Assembly: GCF_000427465.1 (NCBI RefSeq)
Contig: NZ_ATYB01000014.1
Location: 248,001 to 312,000 of the forward strand
DNA length: 64,000 nt
From: Sinorhizobium arboris LMG 14919
GTDB lineage: Bacteria > Pseudomonadota > Alphaproteobacteria > Rhizobiales > Rhizobiaceae
Direction of reading: 5' to 3'
The position numbers and the translations under genes are program-made. Under the pieces are notes generated by a model. It was not told the origin of the DNA. It did not search any database and saw nothing but the letters and a program-made list of their open reading frames with translations. Of the stretch, positions 17,213 through 26,864 are shown piece after piece; position 1 is the stretch's first letter, and each line of letters begins with the position of its first letter.

Positions 17213-18276
17213 TCGGTCCGGCTGTCGCGGATGTCGCGGATCGAGGCAAGCTTCTCGCGATCGCACAGCGCCGAGAGGCCGCGCACGATCCGGCCCGGCA
17301 GTCCCAGACCCTCATAGACCATGCAGGAGTAGAGCTGGACGAGATCGGCTCCGGCGCGGATCTTTTCCGCAGCGGTTTCCGCCGAACTGACGCCGCCGAC
17401 GCCGATGATCGCCAAATCCGGCCCCACACGCTTGCGCATCCGCGCAAGCACCGCCGTCGATTTATCGAAGAGCGGCTTTCCGGAAAGCCCGCCGGCCTCG
17501 TTGGCCTGCCTCCGGTCCTTCAGACCCTCGCGCGAGAGCGTCGTGTTGGAAACGATCAGTCCGTCGAGATCATGCGCCAGCACCTCCGCTGCGATGTCGT
17601 CCATGCCCTCCTCGGTCAGGTCCGGAGCGATCTTGAGGAAGACCGGAACCCGTCGCCCGCTTTTCCCCGTTTCGTCGTCCCGGGCGGCAAGCACGGCCGA
17701 AAGCAGCGCCGAAAGGCTCTCGCGCGCCTGCAGGTCGCGCAGGCCCGGCGTGTTGGGGGAGGAGATGTTGGCGGTGAAATAGCGCGCGACCGGGTAGAAG
17801 GTGCGGATGCCTGTCACATAGTCGGCGATCCGGTCGGCGCTGTCCTTGTTGGCGCCGATATTGACGCCGATCAGCGCCTCGCGCGAGCAGCCCTTGAGCC
17901 GCGCCAGCGCCGCCCCGTGGCCCTCGTTGTTGAAGCCGAGCCGGTTGATCACCGCCTGGTCCTCGACGAGCCGGAAGAGCCGCGGCTTGTCGTTGCCCGG
18001 CTGCGGCCTCGGCGTCACCGTGCCGATCTCCGTAAAGCCGAAGCCGGCCTTCAGCAGCGCTTCCGGGACTTCGGCATTCTTGTCGTAACCGGCGGCCATG
18101 CCGACCGGATTGCGAAAAGTGAGGCCCGCCACGGTTTGCTCGAGCCGGGGATCAGCCGGTGCGGCGCAGTTCGGTAGCAGACCGCTCTTCAGCGCCTTGA
18201 TCGAAAGGCCGTGCGCCGCTTCCGGTTCGAAGAGGAAGAGGCCGCGCCGGGCGAGGTGCTCCAGCCGGCCGATCAT
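17188..18276 (-). CDS. pyrD: Dihydroorotate dehydrogenase (quinone), class 2
   Basis: A 362-residue membrane-associated flavoenzyme that oxidises dihydroorotate to orotate with quinone in de novo pyrimidine synthesis. The N-terminal helical segment IGRLEHLARRGLFLFEPEAAHG is the class 2 membrane extension. FMN and substrate motifs include NPVGMAAGYDKNAEVP, FTEIGTVTPRPQPGN, FTANISSPNTPGLRDLQ and IGVGGVSSAETAAEKI. Length matches rhizobial PyrD. The start is the ATG overlapping the stop of the upstream DUF952 gene (ATGA), which places both in one operon. Confidence 0.93.
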   Translation of the reverse strand: MIGRLEHLARRGLFLFEPEAAHGLSIKALKSGLLPNCAAPADPRLEQTVAGLTFRNPVGMAAGYDKNAEVPEALLKAGFGFTEIGTVTPRPQPGNDKPRLFRLVEDQAVINRLGFNNEGHGAALARLKGCSREALIGVNIGANKDSADRIADYVTGIRTFYPVARYFTANISSPNTPGLRDLQARESLSALLSAVLAARDDETGKSGRRVPVFLKIAPDLTEEGMDDIAAEVLAHDLDGLIVSNTTLSREGLKDRRQANEAGGLSGKPLFDKSTAVLARMRKRVGPDLAIIGVGGVSSAETAAEKIRAGADLVQLYSCMVYEGLGLPGRIVRGLSALCDREKLASIRDIRDSRTDYWIGRNV

Positions 18277-18620
18277 GGCGCAAGCTCGGGGAAGCTGTGC
18301 TGCCCGTCCGGCCGCAGAGGCAGGGGTTTCTCCCACAGCACGGCTTTAAGCGGCAGCGGAGCGTAAAGATGTGGAAACAGCGCGCCGCCGCGCGAGGGTT
18401 CGTAGACGAGTTTGTCGCCCAGCGCGTTCGCGTCGACCGCGACGAGCAGCAGGTCTTCCTGCCCTTCGAAGTGCCGGGCGGCCGTTTCGACGACCTGGTC
18501 CCGGGTCGAAAAATGAATGAAGCCGTCGGCGAGATCGACCGGCGCGCCGGCGAACCGGCCGGTCCGTCGCGCTTCCTGCCATAGAAGTGCCGGAACGATC
18601 TTGTATATGGTAGCGTTCAT
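18273..18620 (-). CDS. DUF952 family protein
   Basis: A 115-residue cytoplasmic protein with the DUF952 signature: IYKIVPALLWQEARRTGRF, DLADGFIHFSTRDQV, and HLYAPLPLKAVLWEKPLP. The family is related in fold to glutathione-S-transferase-like or ADP-ribosyl-type proteins by some predictions but has no established activity. It overlaps pyrD by four bases and is co-transcribed with it, an arrangement seen repeatedly in Rhizobiales. Confidence 0.85.
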   Translation of the reverse strand: MNATIYKIVPALLWQEARRTGRFAGAPVDLADGFIHFSTRDQVVETAARHFEGQEDLLLVAVDANALGDKLVYEPSRGGALFPHLYAPLPLKAVLWEKPLPLRPDGQHSFPELAP

Positions 18621-18740
18621 CTTTGTTCGCTTATCCGTCGTGAGCATGAGTGATGGCCTTGCCGCAAATATCGGCTCCTGTCCACCGCACAGCATGAGAT
18701 CGAAGCGGATTTTCCGTGCGCATTCAACGGAGAGAACGTC

Positions 18741-19178
18741 ATGAGACAGGCAGTAGCAACACTCGTGGTCGGATTGGGCTTCGGTCTGACCGTCCCGGCG
18801 GCTGCGCAGGAAGCCTCGCCCGGCCGCTACAGCATGCAGAAGTCGGAGACCGGATTCGCCCGGCTCGACACCGCGACCGGCGAGGTCACCTTGTGCCGGG
18901 AAAAGGGCGGGGAGCTCGTTTGCAGGATGGCCGCGGATGAACGCGCCGCCTTCGAGCGCGAACTCGATCTTCTCGCCAGCCGCGTCGAAGCGCTGGAAAA
19001 GGCGGTGGAAAGCGGCGAAACCGCCGCCAAACCGGCACTTCCCGACGATGAAGAGATTGACCGGGCAATGAGCATCATGGAAAGAATGATGCGCAAGTTC
19101 ATGGGGATCGTGAAGGAATTCGAGGACAAGGGGAGCGATTCCGCCGGCGAGGGCGAGAATCCGCCGCAGAAGACCTGA
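18741..19178 (+). CDS. Exported hypothetical protein with coiled coil
   Basis: A 145-residue protein with a signal peptide ending near VPAAAQ. The mature N-terminus (SMQKSETGFARLDTATGEVTLC) is followed by two cysteines (CREKGGELVC) and a helical, coiled-coil-prone region (FERELDLLASRVEALEKAVE) to an acidic tail. CGGAGAG precedes the ATG. It is divergent from the DUF952/pyrD operon and stands alone. Similar short proteins are widespread in rhizobia without a known function. Confidence 0.65.
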   Translation: MRQAVATLVVGLGFGLTVPAAAQEASPGRYSMQKSETGFARLDTATGEVTLCREKGGELVCRMAADERAAFERELDLLASRVEALEKAVESGETAAKPALPDDEEIDRAMSIMERMMRKFMGIVKEFEDKGSDSAGEGENPPQKT

Positions 19179-19321
19179 AAACGAAGTCCATGGCGTGTTG
19201 GAGGACGCGCGTCGCGCATGTTTCCCTGAAACAGGGATCATTTGGGGATAAGGTGATGCGGCAGATCCGCAGCGCAGAGGCTGCGAGATCGCAGCCGAGG
19301 CTCTTGGGAGGGAGCGTCATC

Positions 19322-19969
19322 ATGCCGGAAATGACCATCATCATCGCCGACGACCACCCGCTTTTCCGTGGCGCGATGCGCCAGGCGCTGAGCGGCATGT
19401 CGGGCACGCAGGCCATTGTCGAGGCTGGAGATTTCGACGCTGCGCGCAGGGCTGCGGCCGGGAACCCGGACGCCGATCTGATGCTGCTCGACCTGACAAT
19501 GCCCGGCGTCAGCGGACTTTCGGGGCTGATCGCCTTGCGAGCCGAGTTTCCCAGCCTGCCCGTCATGATCGTCTCGGCGCATGACGATCCTGCAACCATA
19601 CACCGGGCGCTCGACCTGGGCGCGGCCGGATTCCTGTCCAAATCCGCCGGTATCGAGGAAATCCGCGAGGGCATCGCAAAGGTGATGGCCGGCGAGGTGT
19701 TCGTCCCGGCCGGTTACGACCAGAACCAGGAATACGAGCCGGAGGTCGCCGACCTTCTGCATCGGCTGCAGACGCTGACGCCACAGCAGTCGCGCGTCCT
19801 CTCCATGCTCGCCGAGGGTCTGCTCAACAAGCAGATCGCTTACGAGCTCGGCGTGTCGGAGGCGACGATCAAGGCGCATGTCTCGGCGATCCTCCTCAAG
19901 CTCAACGTCGACAGCCGCACCCAGGCGGTGATCCAACTATCGAAGCTCGGGTCCGTTGCGGCGGCTTGA
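19322..19969 (+). CDS. NarL/LuxR-family response regulator (CrbR/ErdR-like)
   Basis: A 215-residue two-component regulator. The receiver has the acidic pair Asp10-Asp11 (IIIADDHPLFR), phosphoacceptor Asp57 in LMLLDLTMPGVSG, and the conserved Ser/Lys (VSAHDD, SKSAG). Residues ~145-205 are a LuxR helix-turn-helix (LTPQQSRVLSMLAEGLLNKQIA, VSEATIKAHVSAIL). GGGAGG precedes the ATG; upstream in-frame starts lack this. It faces the symporter-kinase hybrid gene tail to tail across a RIME. In gamma-proteobacteria, kinases and regulators of these two types (CrbS/CrbR) control acetyl-CoA synthetase; the same partnership is inferred here. Confidence 0.85.
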   Translation: MPEMTIIIADDHPLFRGAMRQALSGMSGTQAIVEAGDFDAARRAAAGNPDADLMLLDLTMPGVSGLSGLIALRAEFPSLPVMIVSAHDDPATIHRALDLGAAGFLSKSAGIEEIREGIAKVMAGEVFVPAGYDQNQEYEPEVADLLHRLQTLTPQQSRVLSMLAEGLLNKQIAYELGVSEATIKAHVSAILLKLNVDSRTQAVIQLSKLGSVAAA

Positions 19970-19998
19970 GGCGGCGGCTCCTGAGATTTACGATTTTT

Positions 19999-20161
19999 GC
20001 CCCTCATCCCGCTGCCGCGACCTTCTCCCCGTTAAACGGGGAGAAGGGACGTGCGGCGCTGTCCTGCCGCCTCGCAGACGGTGAGATTGCGCCGGGAGTT
20101 CGCAGCTTGTCCCTTCGCCCCGCCTGTGGGGAGAAGGTGGCCGGCAGGCCGGATGAGGGGC
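19999..20161. repeat. RIME-like palindromic intergenic element
   Basis: Bounded by GCCCCTCAT (19999-20007) and its exact complement ATGAGGGGC (20153-20161). It holds a perfect 13-bp hairpin CCTTCTCCCCGTT/AACGGGGAGAAGG with a 1-base centre (20021-20047) and a second imperfect palindrome around 20112-20137. It fills the gap between two convergent genes and is the same element type as at 9286-9428. Confidence 0.85.
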
Positions 20162-20182
20162 AATCCCGAGCGGTAAGCCACT

Positions 20183-23100
20183 CTACTCCGCCGCTGCCCG
20201 TCCCGCCGCGGCGAGCTGGGTGAGCCAGGCCCGGAGCGCCGCCGGGCGTACGGGTTTGTGCTGCAGCGAGACGCCGTCCCGTTCAGCGGCGCCGCGCACT
20301 TCAGGCGAGCGGTCGGCCGTCACCATGAGGGCGGGGATACTCTCCTGCCACAGATCCCGGATTGCGGCGATCGCCTCGACACCGGTGCCGTCGCCGAGAT
20401 GATAATCGGCGACGATCGCGTCGGGTCGCGCGCTCAGCCTGCCGGGCGCCATTTCGATGCAGGCGGCAACCGACTCGGCGGTCGTTACCACACAGCCCCA
20501 GCCGCCGAGCAGGAGGGCCATGCCTTCGAGTATTTTCGGCTCGTTGTCGATGCAGATGACGTTGAGCCCGGCCAAGACCTCGCTTGCTTTCGCCGCTCCG
20601 ACCGGTTGCTGTTTCACCCTGGCGCCGGAGCTCGTGTCGAGCGGCACGGCGACCTTGAAGCCGGTGCCTTTCCCCGGCGTCGATTGCAGGCCGACAGGAT
20701 GATTGAGAACGCGCGAGATGCGATCGACGATGGAGAGGCCGAGGCCAAGGCCCGAGGCCGTTCGGGCACCTTCGTCGAGACGGGCGAACTCCTTGAAGAC
20801 CGTGCGGAACTTCGATGACGGAATGCCGATGCCGGAATCGAGAACCTCGATCGTCGCCGTCTGCCCGCGCCGGCGCACGCCGACCAGCACCTTGCCCTGC
20901 AGGGTGTATTTTATGGCGTTCGACACGAGGTTCTGGACGACACGCCGGAGCAGGTTCGGATCGCTGCGCACTGCAATCGACGTCCGCATCACGACGAGTT
21001 CGATGTTCTTCGCCCGCGCCATCGGTGCGAAATCCGTCTCGATCCGCCTGAGCAATTCGTCGAGCGGCACGGATTGCAGGCGCGGCTTCATCGCACCGGT
21101 GTCGAGCCGCGAAATGTCGAGCACTGCCCCGAGGATGGCCTCTACAGATTCGAGCGACGAATCGATGTTCTGCACCAGCGCCCTGTTGTCGGAATCACCG
21201 AGGCGCTCGACCAGCGAGGAGGAGTAGAGCCGTGCCGCGTTCAAGGGCTGCAGGATGTCGTGGCCGGCCGCGGCGAAGAAGCGGGTCTTGCCGATATTCG
21301 CCTCCTCGGCGGCCGCTCTTGCCTCGCCCAGTTCGCGGTTGACGCGTGTGAGTTCTCCCGTCCGCTCGGCCACGCGCAATTCCAGCGTTTCGTTCGCCTG
21401 CTTGAGCGCCATGTCGGCGGCGACGCGCTGGGTTATGTCGGTGTAGGTCGTGACGATGCCCTTGTCGGGCATGGCATTGGTTCTGACTTCGATGATGCGT
21501 GCGCCGCCCGCCAGTTCGAGCAGGAATGGTTTGTCGAGCGTCAGGAAATTGGCGATCAGCGCCTTTTCCTCTTCCTTGCGGACATCTCCGCGGCGGGCAA
21601 GGATCGCGACGATGTCTGCGAGCGGAAAGCCCACCTGTCCGGCCGCCTCCGGGAGGTCCATGAGTTCGCGGAAACGCCGGTTCCAGATGATGAGATTGTT
21701 GGCATTGTCGAAAACGGCAATGCCCTGGTCCATCTGCGAGAGCGCCGTATGCAGCATGTCCTGGTTGTATTGGAGCGCTTCGCTTGCCTGGTCGAGCAGC
21801 CAGGCGGTGTCGGAGGAGGTGTCGTCCATGCGCTGCAGGACAAGTGAAAGGACGAGGCGAGCGGAGGACGAGCCGATGGCGCTACCGAGCAATTGTTCCG
21901 AAAAGTGGACAAGCGCCATGTCGGCGGAAGCGTTGTCGTCGAGCCAGCGGCCGGACTGCTGCTCGTAGCTATGGAAGGAGCGCTGCATGCGCTCCTCGCC
22001 CATGTAGCGGCCGATCGTCGTCTTGAGGTCGCGCACCGTAACCTTGGTCTTGCGCCCGCGGAATGTCCGTTCGGTGCGTGAGCGGCGGGTGATGAACACG
22101 CCCGCCTGGAAGCGCTCCAGGGGTTTCGGGGCCCGCGTCAGCGAACCCACGACATAGGCGGCGACATTGACGAGGATGCTGAGAGCCGTCGCATTCACCA
22201 GCGGGTCGGACTGCGCGCCGGAGAAGAGATCGGTGAAGGGCAGGAGGAAGCTGAGCACCGTGGAGGCGATGTGGGAATTGTCCGGCCCTCCGAGGCTCGG
22301 CAGGAAGAGGACATAGGCCCAGACGAGAAAGCCGCCGACCATCCCCGCAATCGCGCCGCGGGCATTGGCCTGCCGCCAGACGAGACCGCCGAGGAGCGCC
22401 GGCGCCATCTGTGCGATTGCGGCGAAGGAGAGCAGTCCGAGCGAGGCAAGCCCGGCGCTGATATCGGCCGCGCGATAATAGCCGTAACCGAGGAAGAGAA
22501 CGACGAAGATCGCCGTACGGCGGATGTTGAGGAGCGTGCCGGCCATGTCCTCCTGGAGAGAGCCGCGGGTGCCGAGCCTGCGGCGCAGGAACACCGGCAT
22601 GACGATGTCGTTCGAGACCATGATCGAGAGCGCGACCGAAGCGACGATGACCATGGCGGTCGCCGCCGAAAAGCCTCCGATAAACGTGAAGAGCGTGACG
22701 AGCGGCACGTCGCCGGCAAGCGGCAGCGCCAGCAGATAGAGATCCGCATTGCCGGAGCCGGAGAAGGTAAGAATGCCGGCGATCGCGATCGGCAGGACGA
22801 AGGCATTGATCGCGATCAGATAGAGGGGGAAGAGGATGCCGGCCGTGCGCAGTTCGTTGTCGGTGCGGTTTTCCACGACCGTTACATGGAACTGCCGAGG
22901 AAGCATGATGATGCCGAAGGCGGAAAGCGCGATCATCAGAATCCAGCGCGCGACCGGCGTCTGGTATTCGAGCGCGGCGAGCACGGTGGGGCTTTGCTGC
23001 GCTTCGGCCCATAGATTTGCAGGCCCGCCGAACAGGATGAAGACGACATAGACGCCCACCGTGAGCATTGCCACGAGCTTGACGACCGATTCCATCGCGA

Positions 23101-23689
23101 TCGCGAGGATCAGTCCGTCCTGGTGTTCCGTCGCATCCGTGTGGCGCGTACCGAAGACGATCGCGAAACAGGCGAGAAAGAGCGTGACCAGCAGCGGCAG
23201 ATCGACGAAGTTCTCGCCCGAACCTATGCCGTAGTCGCTGGTGTCGATCATTGTGGCGACCGAACTCGACACTGCCTTGAGCTGCAGGGCGATATAGGGA
23301 ATGGCACCGACCAGTGAAATCAGCGCAACGATCGCCGCAACGGCCGGGTTCTTGCCGTAGCGCGCAGCCACGAAATCGGCGACGGAGGTGAGCTTCTCGG
23401 TCTTGGCGAGCCGGACGATGCGGCGGATCAGCGGCATTCCGAGCGTGAACATCAGAATAGGGCCGATGTAGATGCCGGTGAATTCGAGGCCGCGCCCGGC
23501 CGCAAGACCGACGCCGCCGAAATAGGTCCAGGAGGTGCAGTAGATCGCAAGGCTCAGCGCATAGACGAGCGGTCTGCCCTTCTCGGCAATCTTGTTTCGT
23601 CTGGCTCGCCGGTCGCCATAGCTTGCAACTGCGAATAGCAGCAGCAGATAGGCGAAGGCTGAGGCGAAAATGACCGAACCCGAAAGCAT
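20183..23689 (-). CDS. Sodium:solute symporter / hybrid sensor histidine kinase (CrbS-like)
   Basis: An 1168-residue fusion. Residues 1-~500 are a sodium:solute symporter domain with 12-13 helices (start MLSGSVIFASAFAYLLLLFA; DTSDYGIGSGENF loop). A PAS domain lies at ~645-760 (QGIAVFDNANNLIIWNRRF), then a coiled coil and the kinase: phosphoacceptor His in FFAAAGHDILQPLNAARL (~810), N box LRRVVQNLVSNAIKYT, G boxes DSGIGIP and GLGLGLSIVDRI. A C-terminal receiver has its Asp in DAIVADYHLGDG (~1093). The HDILQPL H-box is typical of this kinase family. It converges on a NarL-type regulator gene. A role in sensing or transporting acetate or another short acid is inferred from CrbS. Confidence 0.9.
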   Translation of the reverse strand: MLSGSVIFASAFAYLLLLFAVASYGDRRARRNKIAEKGRPLVYALSLAIYCTSWTYFGGVGLAAGRGLEFTGIYIGPILMFTLGMPLIRRIVRLAKTEKLTSVADFVAARYGKNPAVAAIVALISLVGAIPYIALQLKAVSSSVATMIDTSDYGIGSGENFVDLPLLVTLFLACFAIVFGTRHTDATEHQDGLILAIAMESVVKLVAMLTVGVYVVFILFGGPANLWAEAQQSPTVLAALEYQTPVARWILMIALSAFGIIMLPRQFHVTVVENRTDNELRTAGILFPLYLIAINAFVLPIAIAGILTFSGSGNADLYLLALPLAGDVPLVTLFTFIGGFSAATAMVIVASVALSIMVSNDIVMPVFLRRRLGTRGSLQEDMAGTLLNIRRTAIFVVLFLGYGYYRAADISAGLASLGLLSFAAIAQMAPALLGGLVWRQANARGAIAGMVGGFLVWAYVLFLPSLGGPDNSHIASTVLSFLLPFTDLFSGAQSDPLVNATALSILVNVAAYVVGSLTRAPKPLERFQAGVFITRRSRTERTFRGRKTKVTVRDLKTTIGRYMGEERMQRSFHSYEQQSGRWLDDNASADMALVHFSEQLLGSAIGSSSARLVLSLVLQRMDDTSSDTAWLLDQASEALQYNQDMLHTALSQMDQGIAVFDNANNLIIWNRRFRELMDLPEAAGQVGFPLADIVAILARRGDVRKEEEKALIANFLTLDKPFLLELAGGARIIEVRTNAMPDKGIVTTYTDITQRVAADMALKQANETLELRVAERTGELTRVNRELGEARAAAEEANIGKTRFFAAAGHDILQPLNAARLYSSSLVERLGDSDNRALVQNIDSSLESVEAILGAVLDISRLDTGAMKPRLQSVPLDELLRRIETDFAPMARAKNIELVVMRTSIAVRSDPNLLRRVVQNLVSNAIKYTLQGKVLVGVRRRGQTATIEVLDSGIGIPSSKFRTVFKEFARLDEGARTASGLGLGLSIVDRISRVLNHPVGLQSTPGKGTGFKVAVPLDTSSGARVKQQPVGAAKASEVLAGLNVICIDNEPKILEGMALLLGGWGCVVTTAESVAACIEMAPGRLSARPDAIVADYHLGDGTGVEAIAAIRDLWQESIPALMVTADRSPEVRGAAERDGVSLQHKPVRPAALRAWLTQLAAAGRAAAE

Positions 23690-23908
23690 GCCTCACTCCT
23701 CCGCGGCCAGCATAGGACAAGTCCATTTGCTTGGAAATCGGCCCGTGTATCAGTCTTAAGTTCAAGACAACTCGCCGATAACCGCAGAGCTTGACCAAAT
23801 GCAAGGAGTGCGATTTCCTCACGCGGGGCTTTGGTCTAGAGTCCTACCGGCGGTTGCCTCGCAGGACAGGTGCGTGCGGTCGTTCGGAGGATATCCACGG
23901 AGAGAGGC

Positions 23909-24337
23909 ATGCTGAACGAATTCAAGGAGTTTATCGCCCGCGGCAACGTCATGGACCTTGCGGTCGGCGTAATCATCGGTGCGGCCTTTGGCAAGATTGT
24001 CGATTCGGTCGTCAACGATCTCGTCATGCCGATCGTCGGAGCGATCACGGGCGGCGGCTTCGACTTCTCCAACTATTTCCTGCCGCTTTCAGCCAATGTC
24101 ACTGCACCGACGCTCGCGGCCGCACGCGAACAGGGCGCGGTCTTTGCCTACGGCAATTTCATCACGGTGCTCATCAACTTCCTGATTCTCGCCTGGATCA
24201 TCTTTCTGCTGATCAAGCTGGTGAATCGCGCGCGTGCCTCGGTCGAAAGGCAAAAGGCGCCGGAGCCGGCAGCACCTCCGCCGCAGGACATCCTGCTTCT
24301 CTCTGAAATTCGCGATCTTCTGAAGCAGCGCGCCTGA
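23909..24337 (+). CDS. mscL: Large-conductance mechanosensitive channel
   Basis: A 142-residue inner-membrane channel that opens on membrane stretch to relieve hypo-osmotic pressure. The family N-terminus [20 protein letters not shown], first pore helix [21 protein letters not shown], second helix [17 protein letters not shown] and a C-terminal amphipathic helix bundle are all present. Length is normal. GAGAGG precedes the ATG at 23909. A small inverted repeat, GTCTT (23753-23757) and AAGAC (23764-23768), lies in the shared upstream region with the divergent kinase gene. Confidence 0.95.
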   Translation: MLNEFKEFIARGNVMDLAVGVIIGAAFGKIVDSVVNDLVMPIVGAITGGGFDFSNYFLPLSANVTAPTLAAAREQGAVFAYGNFITVLINFLILAWIIFLLIKLVNRARASVERQKAPEPAAPPPQDILLLSEIRDLLKQRA

Positions 24338-24464
24338 GGCAAGCCCTTCAGAGGCCCGTCCCGGGCCGTCGAAGCATCACAGAATTCGATAAACAGGTAA
24401 GAGAAATTCGCGTGATCGCAGACGCCAAAGCGTCTAGAAACGGCAGGCAATCAGGAGCCTGCCG

Positions 24465-25631
24465 ATGACGATCATGACCAGCCTCAGCCCCCGCGCGACG
24501 GCAGCACCCGAAAGCGGCATCGTCGAAGTCGTCAACTATGCGCGTGAGCGTGAAGGACTGATCCCGCTCTGGGTCGGCGAGGGCGATCTGCCGACGCCGG
24601 ATTTCGTAAGCCGCACCGCGGCCGACGCGCTGACGGGCGGCGAGACTTTCTACACCTGGCAGCGCGGCATCCCGCCGCTGCGCGAGGCACTGGTCCGCTA
24701 TTATCAGCGCCGGTTCCGGAAGGCGCTTCCGCCTGAGAACTTCTATGTTACCGGTTCGGGAATGCAGGCGATCAAGCTTGCGATCGAGGCGGTAGCCTCT
24801 CCCGGCGACGAGGTGGTCCTGCTCTCGCCGGCCTGGCCGAATTTCGCGGCCGCTGCGGAACTCTCCGGCGTTCGCCCGGTTGCGGTGCCGCTACGCTTCG
24901 AAGGCGGCAAATGGCAGCTCGATCCCGAGCGTCTTCAGGCGGCGATCGGAGGGAGGACGCGGGCGCTTTTCATCAACACGCCGTCCAACCCGACCGGCTG
25001 GACCGCCAGCCATGACGATCTCAAGGCCATTCTGGCGCTCGCGCGCAAGCATGGGCTCTGGATCATCGCCGACGAGATCTACGCGCTCTACTATTATCTC
25101 AGCGGCCGGGCGCCGTCCTTCCTCGACGTGATGGAGGAGGATGACCGCATCCTCCTCGTCAATTCCTTCTCCAAGAACTGGTCCATGACCGGTTGGCGCG
25201 TCGGATGGATCGTGGCTCCGCCGGCAATGGGGCAGGTGCTTGAGAATCTGATCCAGTATTCGACGTCCGGCGTCGCACAATTCATGCAGCGCGGGGCAGT
25301 CGTCGCGCTCGACGAGGGCGACGGCTTCGTCGACGAGAATATCGCCAAGGCGAAGCGCAATCGCGATACGCTGTGCGACGCTCTGATCGCGACTAACCGC
25401 GTCGAAACTCTGAAGCCCGATGGGGCGCTCTACGCCTTCCTGAAGATCGACGGCGTCAAGGACTCGCGGGCCGCGGCGCTCGACATCGTCGACCGGACCG
25501 GCGTCGGCCTGGCGCCCGGGACGGCCTTCGGCGAGGGCGGAGCGCCTTTCATGCGCGCCTGCTTCCTGCGCGATCCGAACCAGATCGCTGAGGCCGCGGA
25601 GCGTTTGCAGCGCTATATTCTCGGCCGCTGA
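24465..25631 (+). CDS. Class I/II PLP-dependent aminotransferase
   Basis: A 388-residue fold-type I aminotransferase. Visible features are the N-terminal PLWVGEGDLPTPDF substrate region, the PSNPTGW loop, the Asp-Tyr cofactor contact IIADEIYALYYYL and the Schiff-base lysine in NSFSKNWSMTGWRVGW. The C-terminus PGTAFGEGGAPFMRACFL carries the carboxylate-binding arginine. It resembles aspartate/aromatic aminotransferase relatives in rhizobia; the amino-acid specificity is not readable. AGGAG is seven bases before the ATG. It stands alone. Confidence 0.82.
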   Translation: MTIMTSLSPRATAAPESGIVEVVNYAREREGLIPLWVGEGDLPTPDFVSRTAADALTGGETFYTWQRGIPPLREALVRYYQRRFRKALPPENFYVTGSGMQAIKLAIEAVASPGDEVVLLSPAWPNFAAAAELSGVRPVAVPLRFEGGKWQLDPERLQAAIGGRTRALFINTPSNPTGWTASHDDLKAILALARKHGLWIIADEIYALYYYLSGRAPSFLDVMEEDDRILLVNSFSKNWSMTGWRVGWIVAPPAMGQVLENLIQYSTSGVAQFMQRGAVVALDEGDGFVDENIAKAKRNRDTLCDALIATNRVETLKPDGALYAFLKIDGVKDSRAAALDIVDRTGVGLAPGTAFGEGGAPFMRACFLRDPNQIAEAAERLQRYILGR

Positions 25632-25800
25632 TACGACGGGATGAGGCCGATCGTTAAAATCCGAACGACCGGTGTGGCGCACCCTTAACCACACAACCGA
25701 GAATAGGCGCTGCCGGCCGGCGAATGGCGCCGCGATTTACGTTTCTGAAGGCGGCGCCCGTCTTTTCTGATCCTGGGTACGCAGGGACAGGGGACGGGAA

Positions 25801-26829
25801 ATGGCCGTATTGGTGACAGGTGGGGCAGGCTATATCGGCAGTCACATGGTATGGTCGCTACTCGACGGCGGCGAAGCCGTGGTGGTGCTCGACCATCTGT
25901 CGACCGGGTTTCGCTGGGCGGTTGCGCCGGAGGCGCGCTTTTACTTCGGCGATGTCGGCGACCGGGCGCTGCTCGAAAGGGTCTTTGCCGAGAACGACAT
26001 CGACTCGGTCGTTCATTTCGCGGGATCGGCTGTCGTACCGGAATCGGTCGCCAATCCGCTTCGTTACTATGAGAATAACACGGCCAATACCCGCACCCTC
26101 ATTGCGGCATCCATCGAGGCCGGCATTCGCCGTTTCGTCTTTTCCTCGACCGCTGCCGTCTACGGAACCCAGGACACGCCCGATCCGGTCAGGGAGACGG
26201 CCACCCTGAGGCCGCAGAGTCCTTACGGCCGCTCCAAGCTGATGTCGGAGATGATGCTGCAGGATGCCGCGGCCGCGCATGATTTCAGCTTCGTCGCACT
26301 ACGCTATTTCAATGTGGCCGGGGCCGATCCGCTTGGTCGTGCCGGCCAGTCGACATTCGGAGCCACGCATCTGATCAAGGTCGCCTGCGAGGCGGCGCTC
26401 GGGAGGCGCCGCAAGGTTGATGTGTTCGGCACGGACTATCCGACGGCGGACGGTACCGGCGTTCGCGATTATATCCATGTGAGCGACCTCGTGTCGGCAC
26501 ATAGGAGCGCGCTCGCCTATCTGCGGACCGGCGGTGAGCCGCTCGTCGCGAATTGCGGCTACGGCCACGGTTTCTCGGTGCTGCAGGTACTCGATACGGT
26601 GCGCCAGATTTCCGGTCGGGATTTCACCGTCGACTATGCGCCCCGGCGTCCGGGCGATCCGGCGCAGGTGGTCGCCGACCCCTCAGTCGCCCGCCTGAAG
26701 CTCGATTGGGTGCCGACGCATGTCAGCCTCGAGCATATCGTCCAGAGCGCCTTCGACTGGGAGAACCACCTCAGCCGCAAGAACAGCTACGACGAGAATC
26801 AGGACGAGCGGCTGATCGCCAATGGCTAG
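25801..26829 (+). CDS. galE: UDP-glucose 4-epimerase
   Basis: A 342-residue extended short-chain dehydrogenase that interconverts UDP-glucose and UDP-galactose using bound NAD+. The NAD motif is VTGGAGYIGSHM, the catalytic residues are the Ser of FSSTAAVYG and the Tyr/Lys of SPYGRSKLMSE, and RYFNVAGAD and GTGVRDYIHVSDL are family motifs. In Sinorhizobium several paralogues exist; this one could supply galactose for surface polysaccharide, including the capsule encoded further right. It is monocistronic and followed by a hairpin. Confidence 0.9.
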   Translation: MAVLVTGGAGYIGSHMVWSLLDGGEAVVVLDHLSTGFRWAVAPEARFYFGDVGDRALLERVFAENDIDSVVHFAGSAVVPESVANPLRYYENNTANTRTLIAASIEAGIRRFVFSSTAAVYGTQDTPDPVRETATLRPQSPYGRSKLMSEMMLQDAAAAHDFSFVALRYFNVAGADPLGRAGQSTFGATHLIKVACEAALGRRRKVDVFGTDYPTADGTGVRDYIHVSDLVSAHRSALAYLRTGGEPLVANCGYGHGFSVLQVLDTVRQISGRDFTVDYAPRRPGDPAQVVADPSVARLKLDWVPTHVSLEHIVQSAFDWENHLSRKNSYDENQDERLIANG

Positions 26830-26837
26830 ATCACGAC

Positions 26838-26864
26838 GATTTCAGGGCCGATGGACCTGAAATC
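26838..26864. terminator. Hairpin between galE and chorismate mutase genes
   Basis: GATTTCAGG (26838-26846) and CCTGAAATC (26856-26864) form a perfect 9-bp stem with a 9-base loop between two convergent genes and touching the chorismate mutase stop. No T-run is present, so termination is inferred from position. Confidence 0.5.

Noticed and set aside
16834..18177. 447-codon frame spanning MATE and pyrD antisense
   Set aside because: Overlaps two well-supported genes and has no family features.
21969..23822. 617-codon frame overlapping the symporter-kinase gene in another frame
   Set aside because: Arg/His-rich frame-shadow of the real gene with no membrane helices.
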